This document shows positions 29,121 through 38,889 of a stretch of 47,352 nucleotides of DNA, piece by piece (the first letter of the stretch is position 1; the number at the start of each line of letters is the position of its first letter). The translations under genes and the position numbers were made by a program. Source of the stretch: Shewanella benthica KT99 (GTDB lineage Bacteria; Pseudomonadota; Gammaproteobacteria; Enterobacterales; Shewanellaceae); the NCBI RefSeq assembly GCF_000172075.1, contig NZ_ABIC01000035.1:1-47352 (forward strand). The letters are read 5' to 3'. The notes under the pieces are model-generated. The model did no database searches. It was given only the letters and a program-made list of their open reading frames with translations, and was not told where the DNA came from.

Positions 29121-29996
29121 TTATTCTTGCCCCTTGATCCAATCGATAAAGGCTGTGATGGCGGGTTCTTTCACTCGGCTTTTTTTACAGCTGAAGTTAA
29201 ACTCGAATCCCGTATAGATATCGGGTAGATCTAGGCTCACTAGACGGCCGTCAGCGATATCTTTCGTCACCATAAAGTCAGACGCTAATGCTATACCTTG
29301 GCCCGCGATTGCTGCCTCTATGGCGAGTAAGACATGGCTAAATGCATGCATTTGTTGTGCCTCGGGAAATACCAGTTTGTTTTCCTGACTCCAAAGTTGC
29401 CAATCGAACCCTTGGGGGCCTTCATCCACTGTGAGTAAGGGATGGTTAAACAAGGAGGCTAGTTCGATTTGTTCACCTCTCTCGAAAAGTTCAGGACTGC
29501 ACACAGGAATGAGCCGTTCTTGGTGAAGCCGTTGATGCCAAAAACCTGGGTGGTCAGTCTGTCCGCAGATAAACATATCGGCGACGCTATCGGATAACTC
29601 AGGATCATCGGTGATCATATTGAGTCTGATGTTGATGTCAGGGTGCTGTCGCCTAAAGTCGCTAAGGCGTGGGATTAACCACTTTACGGCGAATGAGCTA
29701 TAGACCGCGAGCCTGAGATCTTGGCTGTAACCACCTGATATCTTCTGATTTAACCTGCTTAGGCTGTCGAAAATATGACTCAGCTCCTGATAAAGTAACT
29801 TGCCTTTCGATGTTAGTTGCAGCCCTCTTCCCTCCCTGATAAATAGCTTCTCAGAAAAATGCTCTTCGAGGACACGTACCTGATGCGATACGGCGCTCTG
29901 AGTGATAAATAATTCATCGGCGGCGCGGGAAAAGTGTTCCTGTCTGGCGGCGGCTTCGAACACCTGAAGTGCACGTAAAGGCGGTATTTTTCGCAT
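29121..29996 (-). CDS. LysR-family regulator (GcvA/AmpR-like)
   Basis: 291 residues. The N-terminal winged helix-turn-helix is clear (PPLRALQVFEAAARQEHFSR, then SAVSHQVRVLEE), of the GcvA/AmpR style, followed by a LysR substrate-binding domain (about 90-290). It diverges from an EamA transporter gene; the 127-base gap holds a palindrome with a LysR-type T-N11-A motif, so it very likely controls the transporter and itself. The ligand cannot be predicted from the sequence. Confidence 0.88.
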   Translation of the reverse strand: MRKIPPLRALQVFEAAARQEHFSRAADELFITQSAVSHQVRVLEEHFSEKLFIREGRGLQLTSKGKLLYQELSHIFDSLSRLNQKISGGYSQDLRLAVYSSFAVKWLIPRLSDFRRQHPDINIRLNMITDDPELSDSVADMFICGQTDHPGFWHQRLHQERLIPVCSPELFERGEQIELASLFNHPLLTVDEGPQGFDWQLWSQENKLVFPEAQQMHAFSHVLLAIEAAIAGQGIALASDFMVTKDIADGRLVSLDLPDIYTGFEFNFSCKKSRVKEPAITAFIDWIKGQE

Positions 29997-30017
29997 AAGT
30001 GAGTCCGGGATAATGGT

Positions 30018-30044
30018 CTTATATATGAATCTAATTCATATAAG
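30018..30044. promoter_or_regulatory. Candidate LysR operator between the LysR and EamA genes
   Basis: ATGAAT-CTA-ATTCAT is a perfect palindrome, extended to CTTATAT on the left (with two extra bases) and ATATAAG on the right. It contains T-N11-A (T30026, A30038), the LysR-family recognition pattern, and lies 22 bases from the LysR start codon and 80 from that of the transporter. Confidence 0.65.
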
Positions 30045-30123
30045 ATGAGAAAGCATCATTTCAGCTTAAGTTTTTGTGTGGTTAACATGCACCCCATTAC
30101 ACATAGATAATTTGAGAATTAAC

Positions 30124-31029
30124 ATGAAACCAACTGTCATGCTGGCACTCGGCTTACTCATAGGGGGCAATGTGTTTAGCGCACTCTATGATGTGTCCAT
30201 AAAATGGCTTCCCGATGAGGCTAATGCTGCGACATTTTTATTCGTCAGGCAAGTGACATCAATCCTGATGCTATTGCCCTTATGGTTTGTTCTGGGAAAA
30301 CCTAAATCCAGCCATATAAAGGTACACCTGGTTAGGGCGAATATTGGGGCCTTTGGGGCCTTGTTGCTGATTATGGGGCTTATGTCGCTGCCACTCGCCA
30401 CGGTAAGCTCGCTATTTTACACGGCTCCGCTGATGATAGTCTTGATGGGTGCCTTGTTTCTAAAGGAGAGACTAGGGCCGATAGCCAGCATCTCTAGTGT
30501 ACTGGGGTTTATCGGCATACTCATCATACTAAGACCGAGTGAGATGAATTTATTTGGCTTTTTAGTCCTAGTTGCGGCGCTGACTTTTGCGATAAATCAG
30601 TTATTGTTGAAGAAGCTATCGGTAAATGAGTCGCCAGTAGTGACGCTCATCTTGTATAACCTGCTCAGCATCCCCTTGGTGTTGATACTCGTGTCTTATC
30701 AAGGCATATCGGGACTAAGCTGGACTCTGGTGGGTCTTGCTGTCACCAGTAATCTGTTCTTACTCCTGTATCAGTGGCTGTGTGTTTTAGCCTATCGGCG
30801 GGCTAAGGCGAGTGAAGTCGCCATTGCCGAGTACACGGGTCTGGTATTCTGTGTCTTCTTCGGTTGGCTGTGGTTTGGTGAGTGGTTAGATGGGCTGAGC
30901 TGGCTTGGAGCGGGATTTATCATCCTGCCATCCCTGTTGCTACCGGGTATCTTTTCTGGCGTCAGCAAGCATCAACTGATGGCGCGTATCGGTCAGTTTT
31001 ATCCGAGCCAAAGAATGACTAAAAGATAG
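30124..31029 (+). CDS. EamA/DMT-family transporter
   Basis: 301 residues with about ten hydrophobic helices in two repeated halves, the EamA drug/metabolite transporter layout (for example SSLFYTAPLMIVLMGALFL and AEYTGLVFCVFFGWLWFGEW). Inner membrane; substrate unknown. I chose the ATG at 30124 (MKPTVMLALGLLIGG); an ATG 16 codons earlier gives a polar extension with no ribosome binding site. It is paired with the divergent LysR gene. Its last ~30 codons are duplicated, with mostly silent changes, at 31077-31190. Confidence 0.85.
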   Translation: MKPTVMLALGLLIGGNVFSALYDVSIKWLPDEANAATFLFVRQVTSILMLLPLWFVLGKPKSSHIKVHLVRANIGAFGALLLIMGLMSLPLATVSSLFYTAPLMIVLMGALFLKERLGPIASISSVLGFIGILIILRPSEMNLFGFLVLVAALTFAINQLLLKKLSVNESPVVTLILYNLLSIPLVLILVSYQGISGLSWTLVGLAVTSNLFLLLYQWLCVLAYRRAKASEVAIAEYTGLVFCVFFGWLWFGEWLDGLSWLGAGFIILPSLLLPGIFSGVSKHQLMARIGQFYPSQRMTKR

Positions 31030-31076
31030 TGACTTAAGGGTATCTAAGGCTAGCTAACAGTCTGGAGATTAAAATC

Positions 31077-31190
31077 TGTTGCTGGCTTGTATTGATATTT
31101 TCTGGTGTCAGCAAACGTCAACTGATGGCTCGCATCGGTCAGTTTTATCCGAGCCATCGAATGACCAAAAGAGTGAGCCTGAAAAGATAG
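31077..31190 (+). pseudogene. Duplicated 3' end of the EamA transporter gene
   Basis: From 31098 the strand reads FSGVSKRQLMARIGQFYPSH then RMTKRVSLKR and a stop at 31188-31190. This is the C-terminus of the transporter just upstream (FSGVSKHQLMARIGQFYPSQ, RMTKR). Only about eight bases differ over ~75, nearly all at third codon positions, and the similarity starts upstream at CTGTTGCT. No start codon or body is present, so this is a gene-end fragment, about 145 bases from its parent. Confidence 0.85.
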
Positions 31191-31206
31191 CGGCTACAGA
31201 GAGTGG

Positions 31207-31776
31207 CTATGAACCCGGTGATTCGAAGACCTTGATGACCTTGCGTACACCAGCGGTATTTCTGGCCACATCGACCGCCAGCTCAACTTGATCTCTGGCA
31301 ACGACACCGAGCAGGAAGACTTCGCCATTTTCCGTGATCACCTTGATGCGTGTCACATCCAGATTGTCGGTACTTAACATCCGGCTTTTGACCTTAGTCG
31401 TGATCCAAGTATCATTACTTCTGGTGGTGAAGGAAATTGGATTGCCTATGCGGATCTGATTGTGGATCTTACCGCCAAGCTTCAATTGCTGTACGGCACG
31501 GATCGCCTTGTCCCTTAACATGGAATTTGGCGCCTGGCCAATCATCAATGTGTTACCGTTCATCATCACACCTGTGATGTTGGCCTGATTCTTTACATCT
31601 TCAAGCTTGGCCAGTTCACTGGAGATCTGAAAGTCGGCATTGGTATCATCGAGCTGGGTCTGAAAACTCCGCTCATCGTTGACCATCATGGCGCCGCCGA
31701 CCGCGCCTAGCATTACAGCGCCGGCGCAGCCTTGCAGCATGAGAATAACTGCCATTAACGGGAGTAATCTTCTCAT
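31207..31776 (-). CDS. dolP: Dual-BON-domain outer-membrane lipoprotein DolP
   Basis: 189 residues. The lipoprotein signal MRRLLPLMAVILMLQGC has Cys17. Two BON domains follow (about 50-115 and 120-187), the second containing NDTWITTKVKSRML and VKVITENGEVFLLG-type sequence as in E. coli DolP (YraP). DolP keeps the outer membrane intact and acts at division sites. The gene ends the lpoA-yraN-diaA-dolP run. The start at 31776 is fixed by the signal peptide, but it has no visible Shine-Dalgarno sequence: a 58-bp palindromic repeat ends four bases upstream. A frame running upstream through the repeat has no credible signal peptide. Confidence 0.88.
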   Translation of the reverse strand: MRRLLPLMAVILMLQGCAGAVMLGAVGGAMMVNDERSFQTQLDDTNADFQISSELAKLEDVKNQANITGVMMNGNTLMIGQAPNSMLRDKAIRAVQQLKLGGKIHNQIRIGNPISFTTRSNDTWITTKVKSRMLSTDNLDVTRIKVITENGEVFLLGVVARDQVELAVDVARNTAGVRKVIKVFESPGS

Positions 31777-31780
31777 GCTA

Positions 31781-31838
31781 TTATACCATTTCGAGTAAGT
31801 ATCTGAACTAACCAGATACTTATATGGGATGGTATTAA
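31781..31838. repeat. 58-bp palindromic repeat next to the dolP start
   Basis: The arms TTATACCATTTCGAGTAAGT(ATCTG) and (CAGAT)ACTTATATGGGATGGTATTAA are near-perfect inverted repeats around a short loop. The left arm matches the right end, and the right arm the left end, of the 438-bp element at 6542-6979, in reverse orientation. So this is a core-less form of the same repeat. It fills most of the 85-base diaA-dolP gap. Confidence 0.85.
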
Positions 31839-31861
31839 TCCTTGAATTGGTAGATTTTGCA

Positions 31862-32515
<654 letters not shown>

Positions 32516-32533
32516 TCAATGATTAAATTTATT

Positions 32534-32875
32534 TTAAAAAGCGTTCTTGAGCCAATATAGCTGATCTGGCTCTATTCCTATTAGATCGAATCGGCAAATA
32601 ACATCGAGATGTTTGATCTGCATATAATGCTCAGCAGCCCGTCTCAATCTCTTTATTTGCTTGGCGCTCAACGCATGTAATACACCGCCAAATTGGCTCT
32701 TAGCGCGATACTTTACCTCGACAAAGATTAGCGTCTTGCCTTGGCGCATGACTAAATCGATTTCGCCAAACTTGTATCTGACATTCTGTTCGACGAAGGT
32801 TAGTCCTTGTTGTTCTAGGTATTTTTTCGCTTGGCTTTCGCCTAGCTGACCATGTTCACGTGGAATATGATGCAT
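32534..32875 (-). CDS. yraN: UPF0102 / YraN family nuclease-fold protein
   Basis: 113 residues, the normal YraN size. It has a restriction-endonuclease-like core: GEIDLVM followed by [10 protein letters not shown] (the D-ExK pattern), and [14 protein letters not shown]. The biological role is not established. It lies 12 bases after lpoA in the usual lpoA-yraN-diaA-dolP order. Confidence 0.9.
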   Translation of the reverse strand: MHHIPREHGQLGESQAKKYLEQQGLTFVEQNVRYKFGEIDLVMRQGKTLIFVEVKYRAKSQFGGVLHALSAKQIKRLRRAAEHYMQIKHLDVICRFDLIGIEPDQLYWLKNAF

Positions 32876-32887
32876 GATAAAGAACCC

Positions 32888-34783
32888 TTATTGCGGGCGT
32901 AGGCTGCCTCTCTGGTAACGGCCCCAGCTGAGCTTGCGGTTAACAGTGCCATCTGGAGATACGGATAACATGCCGCTTCGCCCCGAGAATTGGTAACCGG
33001 GTAGTACACGCATCTGGGCAAGTTTACCGACTAATTCCAGCGCATCATAACCCATGATGTAGAGGCGTTTCTGAGCAAAGCTCCAGGTTGGCCAAAGCTG
33101 CTCTATTAATTGAGTCTCGCTATTGCTGCCGATCAACCAAGGGATATCGCTGATGATCAGGTTGTTGAGTTCTTGAGATACTTCTCTCGAATTATCTTCA
33201 ACCCGGCTGCGGCTGGTGGTGTAAAGCGGCACCGGCTCGGCAAACACACTGAAGTTGACGTCGATAAAAGGCTTTAATAGAGGAAGATCTTTATTGCCGG
33301 AGATCATGTAGATGGCATCGATATCACGGCGTGAGCGAAAGTCGGCTTTGACCTTGCTACCCAATAATGCCTTGATCCGTGCGATACGCTCTTTGCTGTC
33401 GATAACGCCCAGAGATTTTTGTACCGTGACTTTCATCTTATCGCCGGGATCGTAGTAATGGATCTCGGCAGGCTTGTGGGTTAACTCTGCCCAGGCCTTG
33501 CTGAAGCTGTCAGCCATTCTACGGCCCACCGAATTGTTACTGGCTAACACCAGAGGTGTGATGATGCCATCGGCAAATAACTTCTCGGCTGCATCGCTAG
33601 CCTCATGAGCTGGGGATAAGGCGAAATAGAATTGGTCATCGTCAGGGATAAAGTCATCTACATGGTTTAAATATAGCTGGGGTACTCGCTTTAACATGAC
33701 TGGCGCTTGAGCCTGTGTCGCTAATTTACTTGTCTGCTCGCTATTGCTGGCAGGCGTGACAACTGCGGCGGGTATTGGCTGTTGCAACTCTTCGACCTCA
33801 GATTGTAGCAAGGGGCCGATGACAAATTCGGCGCCTGCTGCCATGGCTTGTTGATAGGCAAGTTGAGCGCCATTAGCGGTATCGTAAAAATTAATCGAGA
33901 CATTATCATCCGGGTTGGCCAGGTAGCGTGACATGATGCCATGCTTGACTGAGCTAGCGACTCGGGCTCTAGGGCCTGTCAATGGCAGCAAGACGGCGAT
34001 GTTATGCGGATTATAAGGTTTAGTGGTTAAGGCTTTCTCGAGATCCGTAGGTAACTTGATCGAGGCCGGGTGTGTTGGGTTGGTATCTTGCCAATTACCT
34101 AAGTGCTGCACCAGTTCATGGGGATTAATCGCATAGTGTTTGGCTATATAAGCCAGCTGTAACCAACCTGAAAAAACCGCATCTGCAGCGTCTTGGCTAA
34201 AACTCAGTAAAGTTTGTTCATGCAGGGGCTGTAAGATGTGCCAGATGCTGTCATTGACTTCACCGGCTTGAGCCGTTGGCAACAGCATGCTTAAGAGACT
34301 CAAGTGTCTAGCTTGCTCTATGGGCTGTTTAGTCAGCTGATATAAACGGGCTTTGAACTGGTAGTAGGCTACCATTTGCCAATCGGCGAGTTGCCATTTG
34401 GCCGGGTAATTCAGTTCACGCAGGGCATTATCATAGGTCGAGGTTAGCTCGAGTGCCCTTGCGGTTAAATATTTATGCTCGGCAACTAGCTCAGTTTTTT
34501 GTAATAGATTCGATTTAATCGAGGCTAATGTCTTATTCGCGGCATTTCCATCACCTTGATTGATAAAGGCGTGGGCAGCAAGGAGTGCGTATCGGTTTTG
34601 CATTTCTGCGTTATCGGCACTCGAGGCTTTTACCAGGTAATCCGCTGGCTGCAGAGGAGCACTCACCAAGGATACCTGAGTGTCCTTGGGTATTATTTGG
34701 CTTGTCGTTGACCCACAACCGATTAAAATAGTGGCTAAAACCGCAATAGAAATAAATTTAGTTGTATTCAGTCTTTTCAACAC
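32888..34783 (-). CDS. lpoA: Penicillin-binding protein activator LpoA
   Basis: 631 residues, outer-membrane lipoprotein (signal ending LATILIGC, Cys23). The N-terminal half is TPR-like helical; the C-terminal half (about 255-620) is a periplasmic-binding-protein fold (NIAVLLPLTGPRARVASSVK, then AEFVIGPLLQSEV). LpoA reaches across the periplasm to stimulate the transpeptidase of PBP1A, which is encoded at 14141-16669. It diverges from rsmI, a widely conserved arrangement. Confidence 0.93.
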   Translation of the reverse strand: MLKRLNTTKFISIAVLATILIGCGSTTSQIIPKDTQVSLVSAPLQPADYLVKASSADNAEMQNRYALLAAHAFINQGDGNAANKTLASIKSNLLQKTELVAEHKYLTARALELTSTYDNALRELNYPAKWQLADWQMVAYYQFKARLYQLTKQPIEQARHLSLLSMLLPTAQAGEVNDSIWHILQPLHEQTLLSFSQDAADAVFSGWLQLAYIAKHYAINPHELVQHLGNWQDTNPTHPASIKLPTDLEKALTTKPYNPHNIAVLLPLTGPRARVASSVKHGIMSRYLANPDDNVSINFYDTANGAQLAYQQAMAAGAEFVIGPLLQSEVEELQQPIPAAVVTPASNSEQTSKLATQAQAPVMLKRVPQLYLNHVDDFIPDDDQFYFALSPAHEASDAAEKLFADGIITPLVLASNNSVGRRMADSFSKAWAELTHKPAEIHYYDPGDKMKVTVQKSLGVIDSKERIARIKALLGSKVKADFRSRRDIDAIYMISGNKDLPLLKPFIDVNFSVFAEPVPLYTTSRSRVEDNSREVSQELNNLIISDIPWLIGSNSETQLIEQLWPTWSFAQKRLYIMGYDALELVGKLAQMRVLPGYQFSGRSGMLSVSPDGTVNRKLSWGRYQRGSLRPQ

Positions 34784-34870
34784 AGGTCTTCACTCTGGTA
34801 AGATGCAGCCAATAGTTTAACCTTCTCTTACGCCTGACGAAAGTCTTGTAATAGTCAAACTGAGGTAGAT

Positions 34871-35716
34871 ATGGATCTGGCGGTCGCTCTTTACATAGTT
34901 CCAACCCCCATCGGCAACCTTGGCGATATTAGTTCTCGCGCCATAGATGTGCTTAATAGTGTCAAATTAATCGCCTGTGAAGACACGCGTCACAGCGGTA
35001 AACTTCTGAGTCATTTCGGCATAGAAACCAGAAAAACGTCGCTGCATGATCATAATGAGCGAGACAGAGCCGATTGGATCATTCAAAAGCTGAGTAATGG
35101 TGAGCCTGTTGCGCTGATCTCAGACGCGGGCACTCCCTTGATCTCTGATCCTGGTTATCATCTGGTTTCTGCCGTGAGAGCGGCGGGATACGATGTCATT
35201 CCTTTGCCTGGGCCATGTGCCGCCGTTACCGCGTTGAGTGCTTCAGGCTTGCCATCGGATCGCTTCACTTTCGAAGGTTTTCTGCCATCGAAAGAGAAAG
35301 GCCGATTCGATAAACTGACGGCCCTCAAAGAAGATCCAAGAACCTTGATCTTCTACGAGTCACCTCATCGTATTGTGCAGAGTCTCGAGTCATTTTTGGC
35401 GGCTCTGGGAGAGGACCGACAGATAGTGATGGCCCGTGAAATCACTAAGACCTTCGAAACCTTTCTTTCGGGAACCGTGGCTGAAGTGCTTGAGATGGTT
35501 AAGAATGACCCTAACCAGCAGCGTGGTGAAATCGTGCTCATGTGTCACGGTTATCGTAGCGCGAAAGATGATGCGGAGATTCCAACTGAAGTGGTTAATA
35601 CCCTTAAGTTACTTGTAGAAGAGCTACCGTTAAAGAAAGCGGCGGCAATCGCCGGACAGATCTACGGGCTAAAGAAAAACGCACTGTACAAATATGGTTT
35701 AGAGATAGGGCTGTAA
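34871..35716 (+). CDS. rsmI: 16S rRNA 2'-O-ribose C1402 methyltransferase
   Basis: 281 residues of the tetrapyrrole-methylase fold. [19 protein letters not shown] at the N-terminus, [11 protein letters not shown], the SAM-binding [16 protein letters not shown] and YESPHRI are all typical of RsmI. It methylates the ribose of C1402 in 16S rRNA with SAM. GAGGTAG precedes the ATG. It diverges from lpoA; rnpB follows on the same strand with its own promoter. Confidence 0.95.
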   Translation: MDLAVALYIVPTPIGNLGDISSRAIDVLNSVKLIACEDTRHSGKLLSHFGIETRKTSLHDHNERDRADWIIQKLSNGEPVALISDAGTPLISDPGYHLVSAVRAAGYDVIPLPGPCAAVTALSASGLPSDRFTFEGFLPSKEKGRFDKLTALKEDPRTLIFYESPHRIVQSLESFLAALGEDRQIVMAREITKTFETFLSGTVAEVLEMVKNDPNQQRGEIVLMCHGYRSAKDDAEIPTEVVNTLKLLVEELPLKKAAAIAGQIYGLKKNALYKYGLEIGL

Positions 35717-35866
35717 AAGCGGTTGCGAGCGTGAAGTTCGAGGACGTCACTAGGTGACTAGGGAGAACATGGCTTTGCGAGTTCGGCCTTAGAGAACGCG
35801 ACTGCGTCGCTGTGAGTAAAGCGAGAGTAAGCTTTCGCTCATCTTTATCCAGATTGGCATAACAAC

Positions 35867-35895
35867 TTGCCGTAGTCGCCAACACTCGCTATAAT
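35867..35895 (+). promoter_or_regulatory. rnpB promoter
   Basis: TTGCCG (35867-35872), a 17-base spacer and a perfect TATAAT (35890-35895), placed seven bases before the predicted 5' end of RNase P RNA. This is the best sigma-70 promoter match I see in the window. Confidence 0.85.
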
Positions 35896-35902
35896 CCGCG
35901 CC

Positions 35903-36260
<358 letters not shown>

Positions 36261-36266
36261 ATTTAG

Positions 36267-36302
36267 AAAAGCCCGCCTATCGAAAGATAAGCGGGCTTTT
36301 TG
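36267..36302 (+). terminator. rnpB terminator
   Basis: Long stem AAAAGCCCGC / GCGGGCTTTT with inner CTATC/GATAA partial pairing and a following T run, six bases after the end of RNase P RNA. Confidence 0.9.
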
Positions 36303-36502
36303 CTAAATGCACCGCAGCGCTTAGCAGCCTGAGCTTTAGCTGGCAAATGGCTGCATTCAATGTCTGTCTATCGCTGGTGGTCATACCTTTGTTGATCAAC
36401 GCTGGCAATATGAGTCTTAACTGATATTGCGCTAACTTTATATTGGGAAGGATAAATTCAGTGGGTCGATAGTGACAAGGATAGACCCAAGTTATGGTTG
36501 AT

Positions 36503-37372
36503 TTAGCGTAAAGCCTCACTGAGGTAATCCAGTAGCATGCGAACTTTTGGCGATAAGTGTCGGTTATGCGGATAGAGAGCCCAGATCCCCTCATCGGGTT
36601 GTCGATTATGCTCTAATATTGGCACCAGCTGACCGGATTCAATGAAAGGTAAAACATAGTAATCAGGTAGTTGTACTATGCCTATGCTTTTGATTGCCGC
36701 ATCGACAAGCGCATGACCGCTATTACAGGTTAAATTCCCCCTGACTCTGATATTTCTTGTCTTACCATTTTCTTGGAAGCGCCAGTAATCGAGTGTGCCC
36801 TGCAGGCAATTATGTTGTTCTAATTCGGACAATGAGTGAGGTAAGCCATACTTCGAGAGGTAATCAGGTGAAGCGCAGACATATATAGTCCTCGATCCCA
36901 GTCTTTTTGCCATCATACTCGAGTCTTCGAGTTGACCTAGCCTAACGGCGAGATCGAAGCCTTCATCGATAAGATCGAGCTTCTGATTCGTTAAGGTTAT
37001 TTTGATCTCAAGCTCGGGATATTTTGCGATGAAATCATTGATTAGCGGTGCTAACGTCCCCTCACCATAGGTAACCGGAGCGGTAATCTTTAACAGTCCT
37101 CTAGGCGTGCTCTGCAAGTTAGTAATGGCACGCTCGGCTTCTTCGAGGCCATCGAGTACTTGTCGACAATGTTGATAATAGATTTTGCCCACTTCGGTGA
37201 CTGATACTTTTCGTGTGGTTCGATGAAACAGTTTCGTTGCCATTCTGGTTTCCAGTGCACTGACTTGTCTGCTGACTTGTGCTGTGGAGATCCCTAGACG
37301 TTGTGATGCCTTGGTAAAGCTTTCGGCTTCGGCTACGGCAACGAACTCACTTACACCTTCCCAATTAAACAT
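36503..37372 (-). CDS. LysR-family regulator
   Basis: 289 residues from the ATG at 37372 (MFNWEGVSEFVAVAEAESFT). Helix-turn-helix at about 15-50 (KASQRLGISTAQVSRQVSAL), then a substrate-binding domain with LKITAPVTYGEGTLAP. It belongs to the CrgA/AaeR-like group by style. It diverges from the iron alcohol dehydrogenase gene across 310 bases and is the likely regulator of that gene and gfa; this is an inference from position. Confidence 0.87.
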   Translation of the reverse strand: MFNWEGVSEFVAVAEAESFTKASQRLGISTAQVSRQVSALETRMATKLFHRTTRKVSVTEVGKIYYQHCRQVLDGLEEAERAITNLQSTPRGLLKITAPVTYGEGTLAPLINDFIAKYPELEIKITLTNQKLDLIDEGFDLAVRLGQLEDSSMMAKRLGSRTIYVCASPDYLSKYGLPHSLSELEQHNCLQGTLDYWRFQENGKTRNIRVRGNLTCNSGHALVDAAIKSIGIVQLPDYYVLPFIESGQLVPILEHNRQPDEGIWALYPHNRHLSPKVRMLLDYLSEALR

Positions 37373-37682
37373 TATTACTCTCAAGAAATTATCTTTGCTG
37401 AATATCCTCTAATTATTATCAAATTTAGGCTAAATGCAATTTAAAGTTTAACTAGCATTTTAAACCGTCAATGGGTCACATCTAGCATCAAAGTGGGCTT
37501 GTTGGTGATATTTATTATTACGGTATATAAAAAGTAATTTTCCAAAAATAGGGATTATCAACTTATCTGTAATGAATATAATCGCTGCCATCGAATGGTC
37601 AAGGTGTCATCCAGTCTCCGTTTTCAGTAGTTATTATGATGTAGAGAGGCTGCAAGCTTTTATTTAATCTAAGGAAATACAA
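37373..37682. promoter_or_regulatory. Intergenic control region with candidate adh promoter
   Basis: A 310-base AT-rich gap between the divergent LysR and adh genes, with no gene. A sigma-70-like promoter for adh is at TTATCA (37554-37559), 17-base spacer, TATAAT (37577-37582), giving a leader of about 95 bases. The same GATTATCA ... GAATATAAT arrangement occurs before the SMR gene at 39579-39608. AAGGAA stands eight bases before the adh ATG. Confidence 0.5.
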
Positions 37683-38834
37683 ATGAGTACAACATTTTAT
37701 ATGCCTCCTATGTCGATGATGGGCCCCGATGCCATTAAGCAACTCGGTAGTGAGCTCAAGGCGAGAAACTTTAATAAAGCGCTAATCGTGACAGATAAAG
37801 CGCTGGTCGATATTAAATTAGTCGACAGGCTTACCGACGAGTTATCTGCTCACGACATCGCGTTTAGCATCTTTGATGGTGTAAAGCCTAACCCAACAGA
37901 AAAAAACATCGAGCAAGGTCTTAAGTTACTTAAAATTCAAGACTGTGATTTTGTCATTTCATTCGGTGGTGGATCTTCTCACGATTGCGCTAAAGGCATA
38001 GCCTTAGTGGCAACAAATGGTGGTCATATTCGTGACTTCTCTAAAGGGGTGCATTTATCTGCTAAGCCACAACTACCTCTGGTCACCGTGAATACGACTG
38101 CTGGTACAGCGGCAGAAATGACGATATTTGCCATTGTTACCAATGAAGAAGATGAGACGAAATACCCGATTGTAGATAAAAATCTGACACCGATTATCGC
38201 AGTGAATGATTCAGAGCTTATGGTGGCGATGCCTAAGTTTCTGACTGCAACAACCGGTATGGATGCATTGACCCATGCGGTTGAAGCTTATGTTTCTACG
38301 GCAGCGACGCCAATAACCGATGCCACAGCCATTAAGGCTATTGAGCTCATCTCAATGAACTTGCTCAGAGCTGTTGATAACGGCGAAGACCGAGAAGCAC
38401 GTGATGCGATGCAGTACGGTGAATATCTGGCTGGTATGGCTTTCTCTAATGCCTCATTAGGTTATGTACATTCCATGGCTCACCAGTTAGGTGGCGTTTA
38501 TGACCTAGTGCATGGCTTATGTAATGCCATCTTGCTGCCATATGTTTCTCGTTTCAATGCCGCAGTTAGTAGTGAACGATTTGCCGACATTGGCAAAGCA
38601 ATGGGCGTCGATACGACAGGCATGGATGCGGCAGATGCGGCAGAAGCTGGCATTGTCGCAATCGAGACACTTTCAGCCGCAGTGGCTACCGATCAGAAGC
38701 TTGCCGATCTTGGAGTAAAGCAAGAAAGGCTCGAATTTATGGCGATAAATGCCTTAAACGATGCGTGCTCTTTAACCAACCCAAGAAAGGCTAGCACTCA
38801 AGAAATTATCAATATTTTTAATCAAGCTATGTAA
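37683..38834 (+). CDS. Iron-containing alcohol dehydrogenase
   Basis: 383 residues of the group III (Fe-ADH) family. NAD-binding FGGGSSHDCAKG at about 94-105; metal ligands Asp194 and His198 in TTGMDALTHAVEAY, His263 in VHSMAHQLGG and His277 in LVHGLCNAILLP, all present. It oxidises alcohols or reduces aldehydes; the substrate is not given by sequence, but the neighbouring Gfa gene points to formaldehyde or related short aldehydes. The ATG has AAGGAA upstream. Probably co-transcribed with gfa. Confidence 0.92.
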   Translation: MSTTFYMPPMSMMGPDAIKQLGSELKARNFNKALIVTDKALVDIKLVDRLTDELSAHDIAFSIFDGVKPNPTEKNIEQGLKLLKIQDCDFVISFGGGSSHDCAKGIALVATNGGHIRDFSKGVHLSAKPQLPLVTVNTTAGTAAEMTIFAIVTNEEDETKYPIVDKNLTPIIAVNDSELMVAMPKFLTATTGMDALTHAVEAYVSTAATPITDATAIKAIELISMNLLRAVDNGEDREARDAMQYGEYLAGMAFSNASLGYVHSMAHQLGGVYDLVHGLCNAILLPYVSRFNAAVSSERFADIGKAMGVDTTGMDAADAAEAGIVAIETLSAAVATDQKLADLGVKQERLEFMAINALNDACSLTNPRKASTQEIINIFNQAM

Positions 38835-38889
38835 GTAGCTGGCTAAGCCTTGTTGAATAGGGCTTAGCCATATTTTTGGAGTAATCATT

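Noticed and set aside
36277..36594. 105-residue minus-strand frame between rnpB and the LysR gene
   Set aside because: It overlaps the rnpB terminator and the LysR 3' end and has no domain. The stretch MTTSDRQTLNAAICQLKLRL is mildly protein-like, but not enough to call.
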